Positions 42,224 through 52,165 of a stretch of DNA of 64,000 nucleotides are shown in pieces. How positions within the stretch are numbered: the stretch's first letter is position 1; each line of letters begins with the position of its first letter. The DNA comes from Pleurostoma richardsiae (lineage: Eukaryota; Ascomycota; Sordariomycetes; Calosphaeriales; Pleurostomataceae): NCBI GenBank assembly GCA_030052745.1, contig JANBVO010000048.1:1-64000 (forward strand), given 5' to 3'. The notes under the pieces are model-generated. The model did no database searches. It was given only the letters and a program-made list of their open reading frames with translations, and was not told the origin of the DNA. The translations under genes and the position numbers were made by a program.

Positions 42224-42333
42224 GGGCTCTTGGCTCAGGTGGTAGAGCGCGCGCTTAGCAGCATCCATCCTCGGTTGGATCTATCCTCTCTTAGAATTGC
42301 GCGAGGTCCCGGGTTCGAGTCCTGGAGAGTCCA
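42224..42333 (+). tRNA. tRNA-Ala (anticodon AGC) with intron
   Basis: The cloverleaf folds fully. Acceptor stem GGGCTCT (42224-42230) pairs with AGAGTCC (42326-42332) and has a G3:T70 wobble, the alanine identity element. The D stem is GCTC/GAGC, the anticodon stem CGCGC/GCGCG (42250-42254 with 42299-42303), the T arm CCGGG-TTCGAGT-CCTGG, and the discriminator base A. The anticodon AGC is at 42257-42259. An intron of about 37 nt (42261-42297) sits one base 3' of the anticodon, the standard position. The mature length is 73 nt before CCA is added. Confidence 0.93.
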
Positions 42334-42338
42334 TTTTT
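42334..42338 (+). terminator. Pol III terminator (T5)
   Basis: Five T's directly follow the discriminator base of the tRNA. Confidence 0.85.
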
Positions 42339-42800
42339 GCCAGTTCAACGTCTTGCTAAGATCAGGTGGAAGGGTTGCTACGCCTTTTTGCCCGAAGAGG
42401 TTGATCTTGAAGGTCTCTGGGGTGCCGATTCAGGGAGAATCTATGTTGGCTTGAAGATCTGAACGCTGTAGCAGGGCTACGGCAATAATAGAGCCTGTTC
42501 CTTTCTGAAGAGATCTCGAAATGGATTTCCTTCTTGCAACGGATCATGGGTGTCTCAGAAATGGTAAGTCAACCTCCCCGATCGAGTATTAAAGGCAGGA
42601 CTACAACATTGGGCGGCGTCTAATGATAATCCAAATACACGGTATCCTTGATTTGATATTGTTAATGAATCTTCTCCGAGCCCTGCTGCTTTGCCTGAAC
42701 GGAGGTTGAGCATGGCTTGAGCCATGGACACAGCTTAGGGATTATTCTTCGCAACCATAGCTGAGGAGGGTCAGCAAGGCAAGGGGTCAAAAATAATCTA
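42339..42800. other. Intergenic, no gene seen
   Basis: Between the tRNA and the permease stop; only short frames without domain. Confidence 0.5.
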
Positions 42801-44544
42801 TTACCAGGTAATCCGCGGCGTCGGCTTCACGCATCGGTGGCGAGCGACGACCACCCACCAGATAGCAACAAAGATGGTAAGCCCTCCCCAGATCAGCACC
42901 GAGTAATTCATGCTCTGAGCGTCCGTCGGCAGCGCATACGGGAAGCAGTACACGACGAACCAGACAGGCATGTACAAGCTGGCCCAGGCAACGACGACCC
43001 AGCCGAACAGCCCTCTCATGTAGAACGCGCCGCGGGCGAAGCCGGGGTCCCGCCTCCGCACGACGTAGGGCAGCGTCGCCGCCATGTACGAGGCCGTTGA
43101 CAGGAGGACGTAGGTGCCGACGAAGGCATTGAACGCCGTGCTGCTGCCGAGGTAGATGACGCCCAGCAGCATGACGAAGACGCCAGTCGTGAGCGTCGCC
43201 GCGAGGGGCACGCCGAATCCAGGGTGGATACGGCCCAGGGCGGCCGGGAACGGGGCGGCGCCGTCGCGGGCGAGCGTCCACAAGGTGCGGCCGCAGGTCA
43301 CGAAGCAGCCGACGGTGCTGAGGAGGGTGGGCAGGAGAATGAGCACGAGCAGGCCGATGGCGCCCGCGGACCTGCGCGTAGCCTGCGCGTAGATCTCGCC
43401 GATGGGGAAGCCCGAGGCGAAGACCGCGTCGTAGTCGGTGATGGCGTAGAGGATGGCCACAAGGTAGGCAAAGCCGGTGACGAACCCGAGGAGGTACTGC
43501 ATGCCGATGGCCCGTGGGACGTTTTTGGCGGGATCCGGGATCTCCTCAGCGAGGTGGCTGACGGCGTCGGCGGCTCCCATGGCGTATGAGGCGTTCAGCA
43601 TCCCGGCGATGAAGACGAACCCGTCCGGGTAACCGATATCGGCCGACCAGTCCTTCCATACCGTCTTATTGGAGGCCGAACCAGGGCCGGTTCTGGTCTT
43701 AGCAGCGCAGACGGCGATAGTAGCGAGTGCACCCAAGATGATCAAGGCCATGCCTGCGACGTTGAGGTGAGGGACGATCGAGTTCCATAGGCACACTATA
43801 CCGCAGGCGAGCCAGGTGATGATCAAGAAGCAGATAAACACATGCCTGTTAGGGTTACGAAGTCAGTGGCTAAACCATGGGCTCATGGAAGATATGACTC
43901 GGTCGGCATGAAACGGCTGAGGGATGACCCTACCAGGCATGAGGTTCGAAGTCCGGATGTTGGAATGCATACATTTGTACACACAGGTTACCAAAACGCC
44001 GAAACTCATTAGCACGGGAGCCTTGTACTGAGGGATGGTTGTTTCGAAGCCACTACTCACTTGCAATGAAGGACATGGAAGCTGCGGCCAATGTCCAAGC
44101 CAAGCAATTCCACCAACCGGCGAAGTAGCCCAGCATCCTGCCACGCTTTTCACCGGGTGTAACTGAGGCCCAGAGATAGACACCCGAAGATGAAGGCAGG
44201 GCCGAAGCAAGTTCAGAGAGAGTTGCTGCGATCGTAAAGTAGCACAGCGACGCGGCTATGAACTCGTACAGCACGCCAGGCGCCCCGCCGTTGTAAATGG
44301 ACGTCAGGATAGAGCCGCCCAACGCGGGCCAGGTGTTGCCGACGACAAGTCCGATGCCAGCCAGAGAGATGAAGCTGAATTGTCTGCGCGGCGTCTCTGG
44401 GTTGTGGCGGCTCGGGTCGTCGGCAGTCATCACATCGCCATTGTCTAGAGTCTGGGAGCGTTGAAGCTCGTTTCCGCAGGGGTTATCGCGCGGGACCTTG
44501 GCCTTGTCGTTTGAATCTTTGACTTCACCTATGGATCCAGCCAT
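42801..44544 (-). CDS. APC-family amino acid/GABA/choline permease
   Basis: Three exons, complement(join(42801..43845,43934..44027,44061..44544)), 540 residues. The small second exon is supported by its text, YAFQHPDFEPHAW, which leads into HVFICFLIITW; both are hallmarks of fungal GABA/choline-type permeases. Other signatures: FSFISLAGIGLVVGNTW at the start of the membrane part, ASALPSSSGVYLWASV, and DAVSHLAEEIPDPAKNVPRAI. About 12 membrane segments are expected. The first intron would be only 33 nt with the CAG acceptor (39 nt with an AAG six bases on), or a GC-AG intron could be used, so the residues at that join are uncertain. The gene is divergent from the nitrilase-like gene, with GATA sites between, so uptake of a nitrogen compound that the hydrolase breaks down is a fair guess. 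Confidence 0.88.
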
Positions 44545-45104
44545 GTTTCAGATTGTTTGTTTGCTCTAGCACCAGGTTCTCAAAGATACAAATTCAATCT
44601 GGTCGCCCGAGAAAACCTCCCTTTATGCCATTATGGTCGCGTCTACTGTAGAATTATATGTCCGACAGCAGTTACAAGTCCAACGGCCTAAAAGATAAGA
44701 GATATTGAGGCATTACCCCCTACCGAAGGGTCGGGAAAGACAAACAAGACTAGTTACACGGAATGATGGTCGCGCGTAACTGAAAGGGGAAAGTATAGCC
44801 TCTTGCAGTTGTTTTGGCTTTGTCACTATCACCACTCGTCTAGCTCGTAGTCTCCCGCGACACCCTGGCTTATCTATACTCAAAGGTCTTCCCAAAGTCA
44901 AATTTGGGGTCTGTAGAGGTGAGCAATCCACGAGGACTGATAACTCGAACCTCGAGTGTTCCCGTTTCTCCTATACCCATCCTCACTTATGCCGATGTCA
45001 AGGGCAAGACACGATCAGACCGTATGAAGTGCAGTTTTGTCTTTGATCGCCAGGAAGTTACGACTTACATCAGCTCAAAAAAGCATTCCCACCCCCTCAC
45101 TCTA
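44545..45104. promoter_or_regulatory. Divergent promoter with GATA sites
   Basis: 560 bp between the permease and the nitrilase-like gene. HGATAR sites are seen at 44693-44698 (AGATAA), at 44870-44875 (TTATCT, reverse) and at 44825-44830 (CTATCA, reverse). This is the motif of AreA/NIT2-type nitrogen regulators. Three sites in 560 bp may partly be chance. Confidence 0.4.
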
Positions 45105-46054
45105 ATGGCTCCTGTATACAAGGTTGCCATAATCCAGCTTCAAGCTAAGGTGACTATCTGACTTCGCTTGATCGGTGAACAAAACGACAGGACTGATGTG
45201 CCTTGTAGCCCCTTGCCGTGAAAGAGAATTTTACGAGGGCAGCCAACTTCATCCGCGATGCCTCTGCACAGGGGGCACACCTCGCCGTCCTCCCAGAGTA
45301 CCACCTAACGTCATGGGAGCCGGGCCATCCGGACTTCGTCTCTGCGTGTGCAGAATCCGTCACCTACCTTCCGCGGTATCAGGCACTGGCAAGGGACCTC
45401 AACATTAACATTGTCCCCGGTACGATCTGCATAGCAGAGGAGACAAAAGGCTCCTCGCCGACAACAGCCAACCCAGAACCAAAGCTGAGGACATACAATA
45501 CAGCACACTTCATCGCGGGCGGGACTGGTGAGATCATCAGTTCATACCAGAAGAGAAACCTCTGGCACCCCGAGCGTCCACACCTTACACCAGGCACCGC
45601 TCCACACACCGCATTTGACACGCCGCTGACCTTGGAAGCCGACGACGGGCCGCGGCCTCTCCGGGCGGGAATCCTTATTTGTTGGGATCTCGCGTTCCCG
45701 GAGCCGTTCCGGCAGCTCATAGCCGACAACGCGGATATGATCATCGTTCCGTCATTTTGGCGCCTCTCGGACATCGACTCGGGCGGGAGAGAGCTCAACC
45801 CGGACTCGGAGAGGCTGTTCCTTGAGAGTGTCACAGTAGCTCGGGCTTTCGAGAACACGTGCGCCGTCGTCTTCTGTAACGTAGGTGGATTCAGTCAGGT
45901 CGCGATGCCGATTCTCGGCGCACGGGGTAAGCTGATGCCGGAGGCCGAAGAGATGAGCGTCGTGGACATCGACTTTAGTATCCTGCGGCTCGCGGAGGAC
46001 AACTATAAGATCCGGGAGGATATGGCGCGCAAAGGATGGCAGTATGCTGCATGA
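45105..46054 (+). CDS. Nitrilase-superfamily carbon-nitrogen hydrolase
   Basis: Two exons, join(45105..45149,45209..46054), 296 residues. The short first exon (MAPVYKVAIIQLQAK) supplies the first strand of the fold and is joined by GTGACT...TTGTAG in phase 0. The catalytic set is present: Glu in VLPEYHL, Lys in SYQKRNLWHPE, and nucleophile Cys in GILICWDLAFPE; RAFENTCAVVFCNVGG completes the core. The length is normal for amidases of the superfamily (omega-amidase/formamidase-like branches) and shorter than that of true fungal nitrilases. It probably releases ammonia or an acid from an amide in the cytosol. The exact substrate is not known; a branch assignment needs a tree. Confidence 0.9.
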
Positions 46055-46196
46055 TATGCTGAGTCCAGCTGAAGAAGGTGTAAACAGACCAAGAGACCAT
46101 CTATGTTGCGCTAGATAAGCCGTGCCAGTTTCGTGATATGGAGTTCAGATTCACGTGGTGAGAAGATGTTCATTCATCACTTGGTTTTTCCCTGGG

Positions 46197-47892
46197 TCAG
46201 TAAGGTAGAAAGTCCCAAGTCTCGGTGTCCCCATCTTCTTCTCTGCATAGTGCGTCGCCGCTCCACAGTCTCTGAAGGAATTCTCTGGTAGCAACGACAT
46301 TGCCCATGCCGAAGCAGCCCCATACCTTGTCCAGCAACCTCAGTATGCGCTCGCGGTCCTGAGGCGCCGTGGCAGCGCGTCCGGCTGTGAAGAGCGGAGG
46401 GAGCGTCGCCACGCCGGGGCACGGGAGGCTCTCAATTTCCATGTCGGAGATGCACGAGATTATACGGCGCACCGACACCTGAGTAGCCGGGTCAGGACCG
46501 CCGTACAGCGGTGAGGCTGGAGCCGCGTGGCGGTACAGTTGCAATAGCGCCATGTGGTGGTACGCCTCATCGAGGAGGTAGAAATCAGTCTGCGTAGACT
46601 CGGGGAGGACAAGGGTCGGCCGGAACGTAGAGTGGCTGCGGACGGCAAGCATGGTGCGAACCCGCTGGATGAGAAGATGCACCGGCATGTCGGCATCGAC
46701 AGAACATGACGCTCTTTGGTTGCTTTCGGACTTATCTAGCCGATTTATCACATTAAAGATAGGCAGTAGGGCAGTCGAGAAGCCGGCGAGGTCGTCAATG
46801 TAATCGTTGCCAGGCAGAGAGCCGTCATCAAGCGGGACCTCGTCACCGATGAACCGGTAGCTCGCCATGCCGCAGCCCAGGGCGATGGCCTTCAGTGATA
46901 GGTAGATCCTCTTCATGAAGGCGATGGCGCTGCTCGGCTGCCGCAGAATTGATGTCCGCTGCGCATAAAGTTTGCTCAACAACGCCGACGCGCCTGAGAG
47001 GTGGAGGCGCCATGTGTCCCGCTTAGCCTCAGGCGACACAATCTCGCACATGCAAAGAACCAACGATGTGCCAAGGGCGGCCTCAGACTCGCCGCGGTCT
47101 GAGCAGGCGAGTGCGATGTTGAGCGACTGGATGGCGGTGGTACGCAGTTGGGTTATCTCATCGTAGCCCTGTGGCAGTCCAGCCGACTGGCGGTGGCAGG
47201 CCGAAACACAAAGCACGGCAGCCAAGAGGTGGGGGGACTGGAGAGAGATGGGGATGATCGCTGAGCAGATGTCTCGCCGGATCCCCTCGTGACAGGAGAG
47301 CGACCTAGACACGGCATGCTGAAAGTAATCGAGAAGTGGCCGGAACCGGGCAGGGACAATAGTCAGTTCCGGGCCAGAGCTGAAGCTCAGGAGGTCCAAC
47401 GACGGAGGTATTCCTCCCTCACCTGCATCTGCCGCCGCGGTGTCTGCGTAGGAGGATGGAGAATCTATGATACTGCCTGAATAGCCACCAGCCACGGGCA
47501 CAGAATCTTGTGCCATCGTGCTAGGCGACTTGGGCAATGCACTAGGACGGCCTGCCGGGCGCGCCCCGTAAACGAACTGAACTCCGCTCCTGGAGTCTTG
47601 GCGATATCAGTTTCAGTTGCGTGAGGTGAATTCCGTGGAGTGTCTACCCACCATATTCCGATACCATCCTAACGACCTGAGCATCTCGGCTTCCACAGGT
47701 GCCGAAGCGCGACTTCTTGAACGGCCGTCCGCCCCAGGAGAGCACGCGAACGTAGTTGCACGTGGCTCCTGCGCCCCTGCAGTACCCGCAAGCCGGTTTG
47801 ACCTCATCGCAGCGACGATGGCGCCTGCGACACTCTGCGCAACCGCCCCGTGATCGGGGGGTCTTGGGGCCAGGGCCGGCAGGCTGAACCAT
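46197..47892 (-). CDS. Zn2Cys6 transcription factor
   Basis: Two exons, complement(join(46197..47589,47648..47892)), 545 residues. The zinc cluster (CAECRRRHRRCDE, then CGYCRGAGATC) is in the first exon with all six cysteines, followed by VRVLSWGGRPFKKSRFG, a basic linker seen in one subfamily of these regulators. The intron (GTAGAC donor, CTCCAG acceptor) restores frame into SGVQFVYGARPAGRPS. The rest is a fungal-specific transcription factor domain of the 'transcriptional regulatory protein moc3/UPC2-like' style: SRSLSCHEGIRRDICSAIIP, LLAAVLCVSACHR and LRTTAIQSLNIAL. I start at the ATG at 47892 (MVQPAGPG). It lies just after the nitrilase-like gene and before the MATE exporter and could control either; there is no direct evidence. 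Confidence 0.9.
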
Positions 47893-48624
47893 TTGGATCC
47901 GCGAGATGACGTTGCACAACGCCCCCTCGGCTGAGGACGCGGGTGCTGGAAAAGATGAGGTATCCAGACAGAAAGGCTATTGCTTCCCGATCAAGCGTCG
48001 CTGGTGGGAGCATCGGGTGTCGTTTAATATCAGGGGACCTAGGAGGTCAAGTCTTGGAGCTGACTCGGCCGCCACGGTTGACTGCTGCTAGTGGTAGGCT
48101 ATAGCTTCCCCTCCGGGCTTAGAGCCTTACTACGCTTAGCTTGCCTAGTGATTTCCAGTATCTCGGGTCGGGTTCTCTTATCTCTTGCCTATCTCTCTGG
48201 CCCGAGTCGGAGTCAAGGTGTAAGGCATATTGACTACTGTGAATGACTCGGTCATCCTTATCGACCCATATCTCCGACCCCGTATGAAAACGCTCTCTGG
48301 TTTGTCAATATCGCACTCCGTAGACCCCATTCGTGCCAGAGGATTGACCGTCGAATGAAACTGATATCACCGTGAAGCAGATCGACAAGAAGGTGCCGCT
48401 GCCCTTGCGAGAACAACGATGCACCGGTTGCGGAGTCCAGGACTCTCAAAGCGAGGAGTTCACTCTGTGGGTTTCGAGTGAAGATGGTCACCGTAACAAC
48501 GCCCGAGACAAGAGGTTCATAGGAAGCCTAAACAGGAACTTGCTAGTCGGAGATAACTATTGGCGAGACTGGGCTACAACACACTTGAAGTGCCGTGGAT
48601 GGTCATGCCATGGCCCTAACAACA
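47893..48624. other. Intergenic, no gene seen
   Basis: Promoter of the Zn2Cys6 regulator plus the 3' flank of the MATE gene. A repeated CTCGGGTCGG / GGCCCGAGTCGG pattern at about 48162-48210 could be a CGG-type binding site. Confidence 0.4.
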
Positions 48625-50128
48625 CTACATCTCCGGGCAAGGCTCGCCCGACGCCTCTCTTGCAGCTTTTTCCCAGGGCAAAGCCAGCACGCACGCCGTC
48701 TGCAATAGCAGCAACGCCCCGCTCCCGGTGATGATGCCCATCCACAAGCCCCCAAGGCCCCATCCCATGCGGAAGCACCACATCCACGCCGTGGTCAGCC
48801 CGACACCGTAGTAGGCTACGAAGTTGCACGCGCCTGACTGGTGGTTCCGGCGCGTGCCACGCAGGATACCTCCCGCACCGCCGTTAGACAGGTCTAGTAC
48901 TTGGAAGCCGGCCATGAGCGGGAGAACGCGCGCTGTGGTTGCCACGACGCCATCGTCCGACGTGAACATGTAGCCGAAGCGCGAACGGAAGGCAAGAATA
49001 ATTACGAACTCGACGATGCCGAGCACAAGGGCCAGGAGATATGGCGCGAATGCAGCGCGACGAGCGAGGAGCGGCTTGTTGGCACCCAGGAGCTGGCCGA
49101 TGCGGTGGCTGGTGGCGACGCCGAGGCCCAGGGACATTGTCGTGAAGATCAGATCGGCTGACATGAGGATCTGGATGTGTGCACGGAGTTAGTACCAGTG
49201 ACAAGAGGGAGGGAAATGCTTCCCGTACGCTCTGAGCACCGATCTCATCCGGGGAGAGACGAGCGGCCATGATGGCAAGAATCTCGAAGCTCCACCATTC
49301 CGTCGCGATGGTCAGAATCCCCGTCGTTGCTAAGCTCAAGTTGGACAGTAAGCCATCAAACAGATCTGCCCAAGTCGAGATCAATCTGATCGTCTTTTTC
49401 ATCTTCTGTCTATAAGAGACGAGGGCAATGAGCAGAGTGACGGTTCCGAACTGATAGACGAAGAATGCGAGAGGGACACCATCGATGCCGAGAGTTGTGA
49501 ATCTGACCAGCAGTACGGTCGACAACGAACCCAGGATAGCCGCCGCGAATGTGATCCAGCACACCGGGGAACTGTCGCCCTGAACCTGGCTGAACTTCTT
49601 GAGAGACTCAGCTACCATCTGGAAATAGCCAGCTGGGAGCATAAGGATCAAGAATCTGCCAACCCCTAAGGCGAAGTTCGAACTTTGGCCCAACGCGACG
49701 AATATTCGACCCGAGACCAGCCACAGGGGCGTTATAACAACTAGGAATAGTATGCTAAGGACAAACAGGCTCTGTTGCAGGTGACGGCCGAGGGTTGTCG
49801 GATCGGCCAGTGTCTTGACCGAGAGTAGGGACTGGCCGCATAGGGTATCGAGAGCGGTAGCACCGCCGATGGCCACCATGCTGCCTGTACACGTGGCGAA
49901 CATAAAGCCGTACGAGGCCACATCCAGCTGAAGGGGCCCGAGGCCGCCGGCTGTCATGATGCTGAACGCCTGGACAATATTCTGAAGGGCAAACGAGGCA
50001 GATATGGGGACAGTCGCCCGTCCCAGGCGGAGGACCTCGGGGGTTGTTTTCAGTACTCGAGAATCGTCCGCTCCAGTGTGAGCTGGGCGGAGCAGCGGTG
50101 TCTGCTCGGAGATGTAGTGCTGAGGCAT
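48625..50128 (-). CDS. MATE-family efflux transporter
   Basis: Two exons, complement(join(48625..49170,49229..50128)), 481 residues. The intron has a GTACGG donor, a TACTAAC branch and an ATCCAG acceptor, in phase 0. Two MatE halves are visible: first half ASFALQNIVQAFSIM, ATALDTLCGQSL, LMLPAGYFQM; second half EWWSFEILAIMAARLSPDEIGAQS, LGVATSHRIGQLLGANKP, LMAGFQVLDLSNGGAGGILRG. Twelve membrane segments are expected. The cytosolic N-tail (SEQTPLLRPA) is like that of the yeast Erc1 and fungal MATE proteins. Family members export organic cations or toxins with H+ or Na+. The substrate is unknown. Confidence 0.93.
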
Positions 50129-50703
50129 GGTGACGAGACTCGGCTTAGGTATCGCAGAGAAAACTACGAGAACACTGAAGTCGAAGCCGAGTGTAACAGT
50201 GGGAAAGGAGAAGTGTCCCCTGATTGAATATACCTCTGTATTTCAACCACTGTCTCCGAGTCTGTAAGCTACAAGGCTGCTTTAAGACCGCCCTCTCTAT
50301 CCTAGGGTTTATATCTGTGGTAGATAAGCTGTTGGGGGCTGGACTGAAACGACTGACCTAATCTCCGGTCTATAGATCCAGACGCTAAAAGGCCCATCTT
50401 GCTTGATGTCCCAAAGGGGAAAGAAGAGCCTACCCACGCCTTGGATATGGCGCGGAGGTACCTTGAAGCTATGTGCTCCGTAGTCGAGACGATAATCCTT
50501 CAAACGCTAAGATCAAGGCGGAGCTCAAGGATGTCACGAAATCAAGGCCGGAGAGGAAAATTCATGAATCGCCGTGGATAACGAGTACGACAATAGATAT
50601 ATAAAACCTGGCTTTATCCTCAAGATGGGAACGAGTGAGAATCGCTATCATCACATAACAACTTAGGCGTGTCAAAGTTCTCGTTCACTTGCCACCAGCC
50701 AAC
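50129..50703. promoter_or_regulatory. Divergent promoter, MATE / agmatinase-like gene
   Basis: 575 bp between divergent starts. A TATATAAAA box at 50597-50605 lies about 100 bp before the agmatinase-like start codon. No further gene is seen. Confidence 0.55.
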
Positions 50704-52165
50704 ATGCTTTTCTCCATCCCCGTCCTCTCCGTTCTTTTCCTTGTCCGCGCTTCTGCCGCGCCGAGGTCATCCTGGCCTTCGCCAGTCCAGCAGGGGCAGG
50801 AGCAGCAGCGATTGTTTCGACCTGCGGAGAACGTTGAGGATTTTGACCTGGAGCCGACAGCCTCGTATGCTTTCTCCGGCATCACCACGTTTGCTCAGTT
50901 GCCAGCACAGGAGTGCTTGGCTCAGGACGGGCTTGTTGACGATATCCTCCTTGTTGGCTTCCCTTTCGACACGGCTACATCCTACAGGACAGGTACGCGA
51001 TTTGGACCAAACGCGATCCGCCAAGGATCCAGAGCCGTCTCTCTAGCGTACGTGTTGCACGCCCTACCGATTGTCCCACGGCCGCTAGGCCATGTCGAAT
51101 CATCCGCCTGGGGGCTCGTTTGCTCATGTTGTAGCTGTTACTGAAACCTCTCGTGCACTGATTAGCGGCCACTACAACTATCGACAGCAAATCAATCCAT
51201 TCAAGCAGAACGTCTCCATAGTCGACTGCGGAGACTTCCCTATCTCACCCTTTGATAATGCACTGGCCTTCGCGCAGATGGAAGAGTGGTATTCCAGGCT
51301 TCTCCATCGCAATGTCAAGAATAGCAAGAGTGGAATCACCTCCAAGATTGTGAGCCAGCTACTCACTTGTCTCTCTCGTTTCCACTGCAACAACATTCAG
51401 CTGATGCCAGAGCACGGGGCAGACCGGAAAGAAGCACCCCCAGATTGTCGCCCTCGGAGGAGACCACAGCATCTCGCTCCCGATCCTGCGTGCTCTGCAC
51501 ACGGTACACGGCCCCATGTCAGCCATTCACATCGACGCCCATATCGACACGTGGTCTCCCAAGGTCTTCGCCGGTGCCCGCGCCCCGAGCAAGCAGGCTG
51601 AGGTGGCCGACGGCACCCCGTACTACTGGGCCGGCATGGAGGGCCTGCTGACCAAGACCTCGGTGCACGCCGGCATCCGCAGCAGCCTCGACTCGGCCGC
51701 CGATCTCGCGCTCGACTCGGAGCTCGGCTTCACCATCATCCCCGCCGCCGCCATGCTGCAGGAGGGCGGCGTCCACGCCGTCATCGAGGGCATCCGCGCC
51801 GTCGTGCCTCGCGACGCGCCCGTCTACGTCAGCCTCGACGTCGACTCGCTGGACCCGGCATTCGCGCCGGGGACAGCGGGGCCGGCCGCTGGTGGGTGGA
51901 CGCCACGCGAAGTCATACAGATTGTCATTGAGGCCCTGGACGGTCTGCAGATTGTGGGTGTAGATGTCGTCGAGGTACTGCCGGGCATGGATTCCTCTGA
52001 GATTACCGGCATCGTGGCTGCTGAGTTGACTTTTGAGGTGAGTAGCTACCTTGCAGCGTGCCTTATTCGGGAAGAGAGAGCTCTACACTTCCCGGGAACT
52101 CGTGCTAACTTCCCCCGCAGCTTGTAACTAGACTTGTCAAGAACCGCCTGTCGCAGAAGTTGTAA
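50704..52165 (+). CDS. Secreted agmatinase-like ureohydrolase
   Basis: Four exons, join(50704..51047,51166..51349,51423..52037,52121..52165), 395 residues. The start MLFSIPVLSVLFLVRASAAP is a clear signal peptide. Manganese ligands are all present: H in LGGDHS, D/H/D in IDAHIDTW, and the two D in SLDVDSLDPAFAPG. GTRFGPNAIRQ and VDVVEVLPGMDSSEITG are family signatures. The third exon starts at 51423 (TGKKHPQ); the donor before it is GTGAGC at 51350, though GTCAAG at 51332 is a possible alternative. The last exon is only 45 nt (LVTRLVKNRLSQKL). Agmatinases split agmatine to putrescine and urea; secreted fungal relatives may instead act on guanidino compounds outside the cell. The signal peptide is unlike the cytosolic arginase. 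Confidence 0.9.

Noticed and set aside
42170-42454. Plus-strand frame of 94 codons
   Set aside because: It runs through the tRNA-Ala gene.
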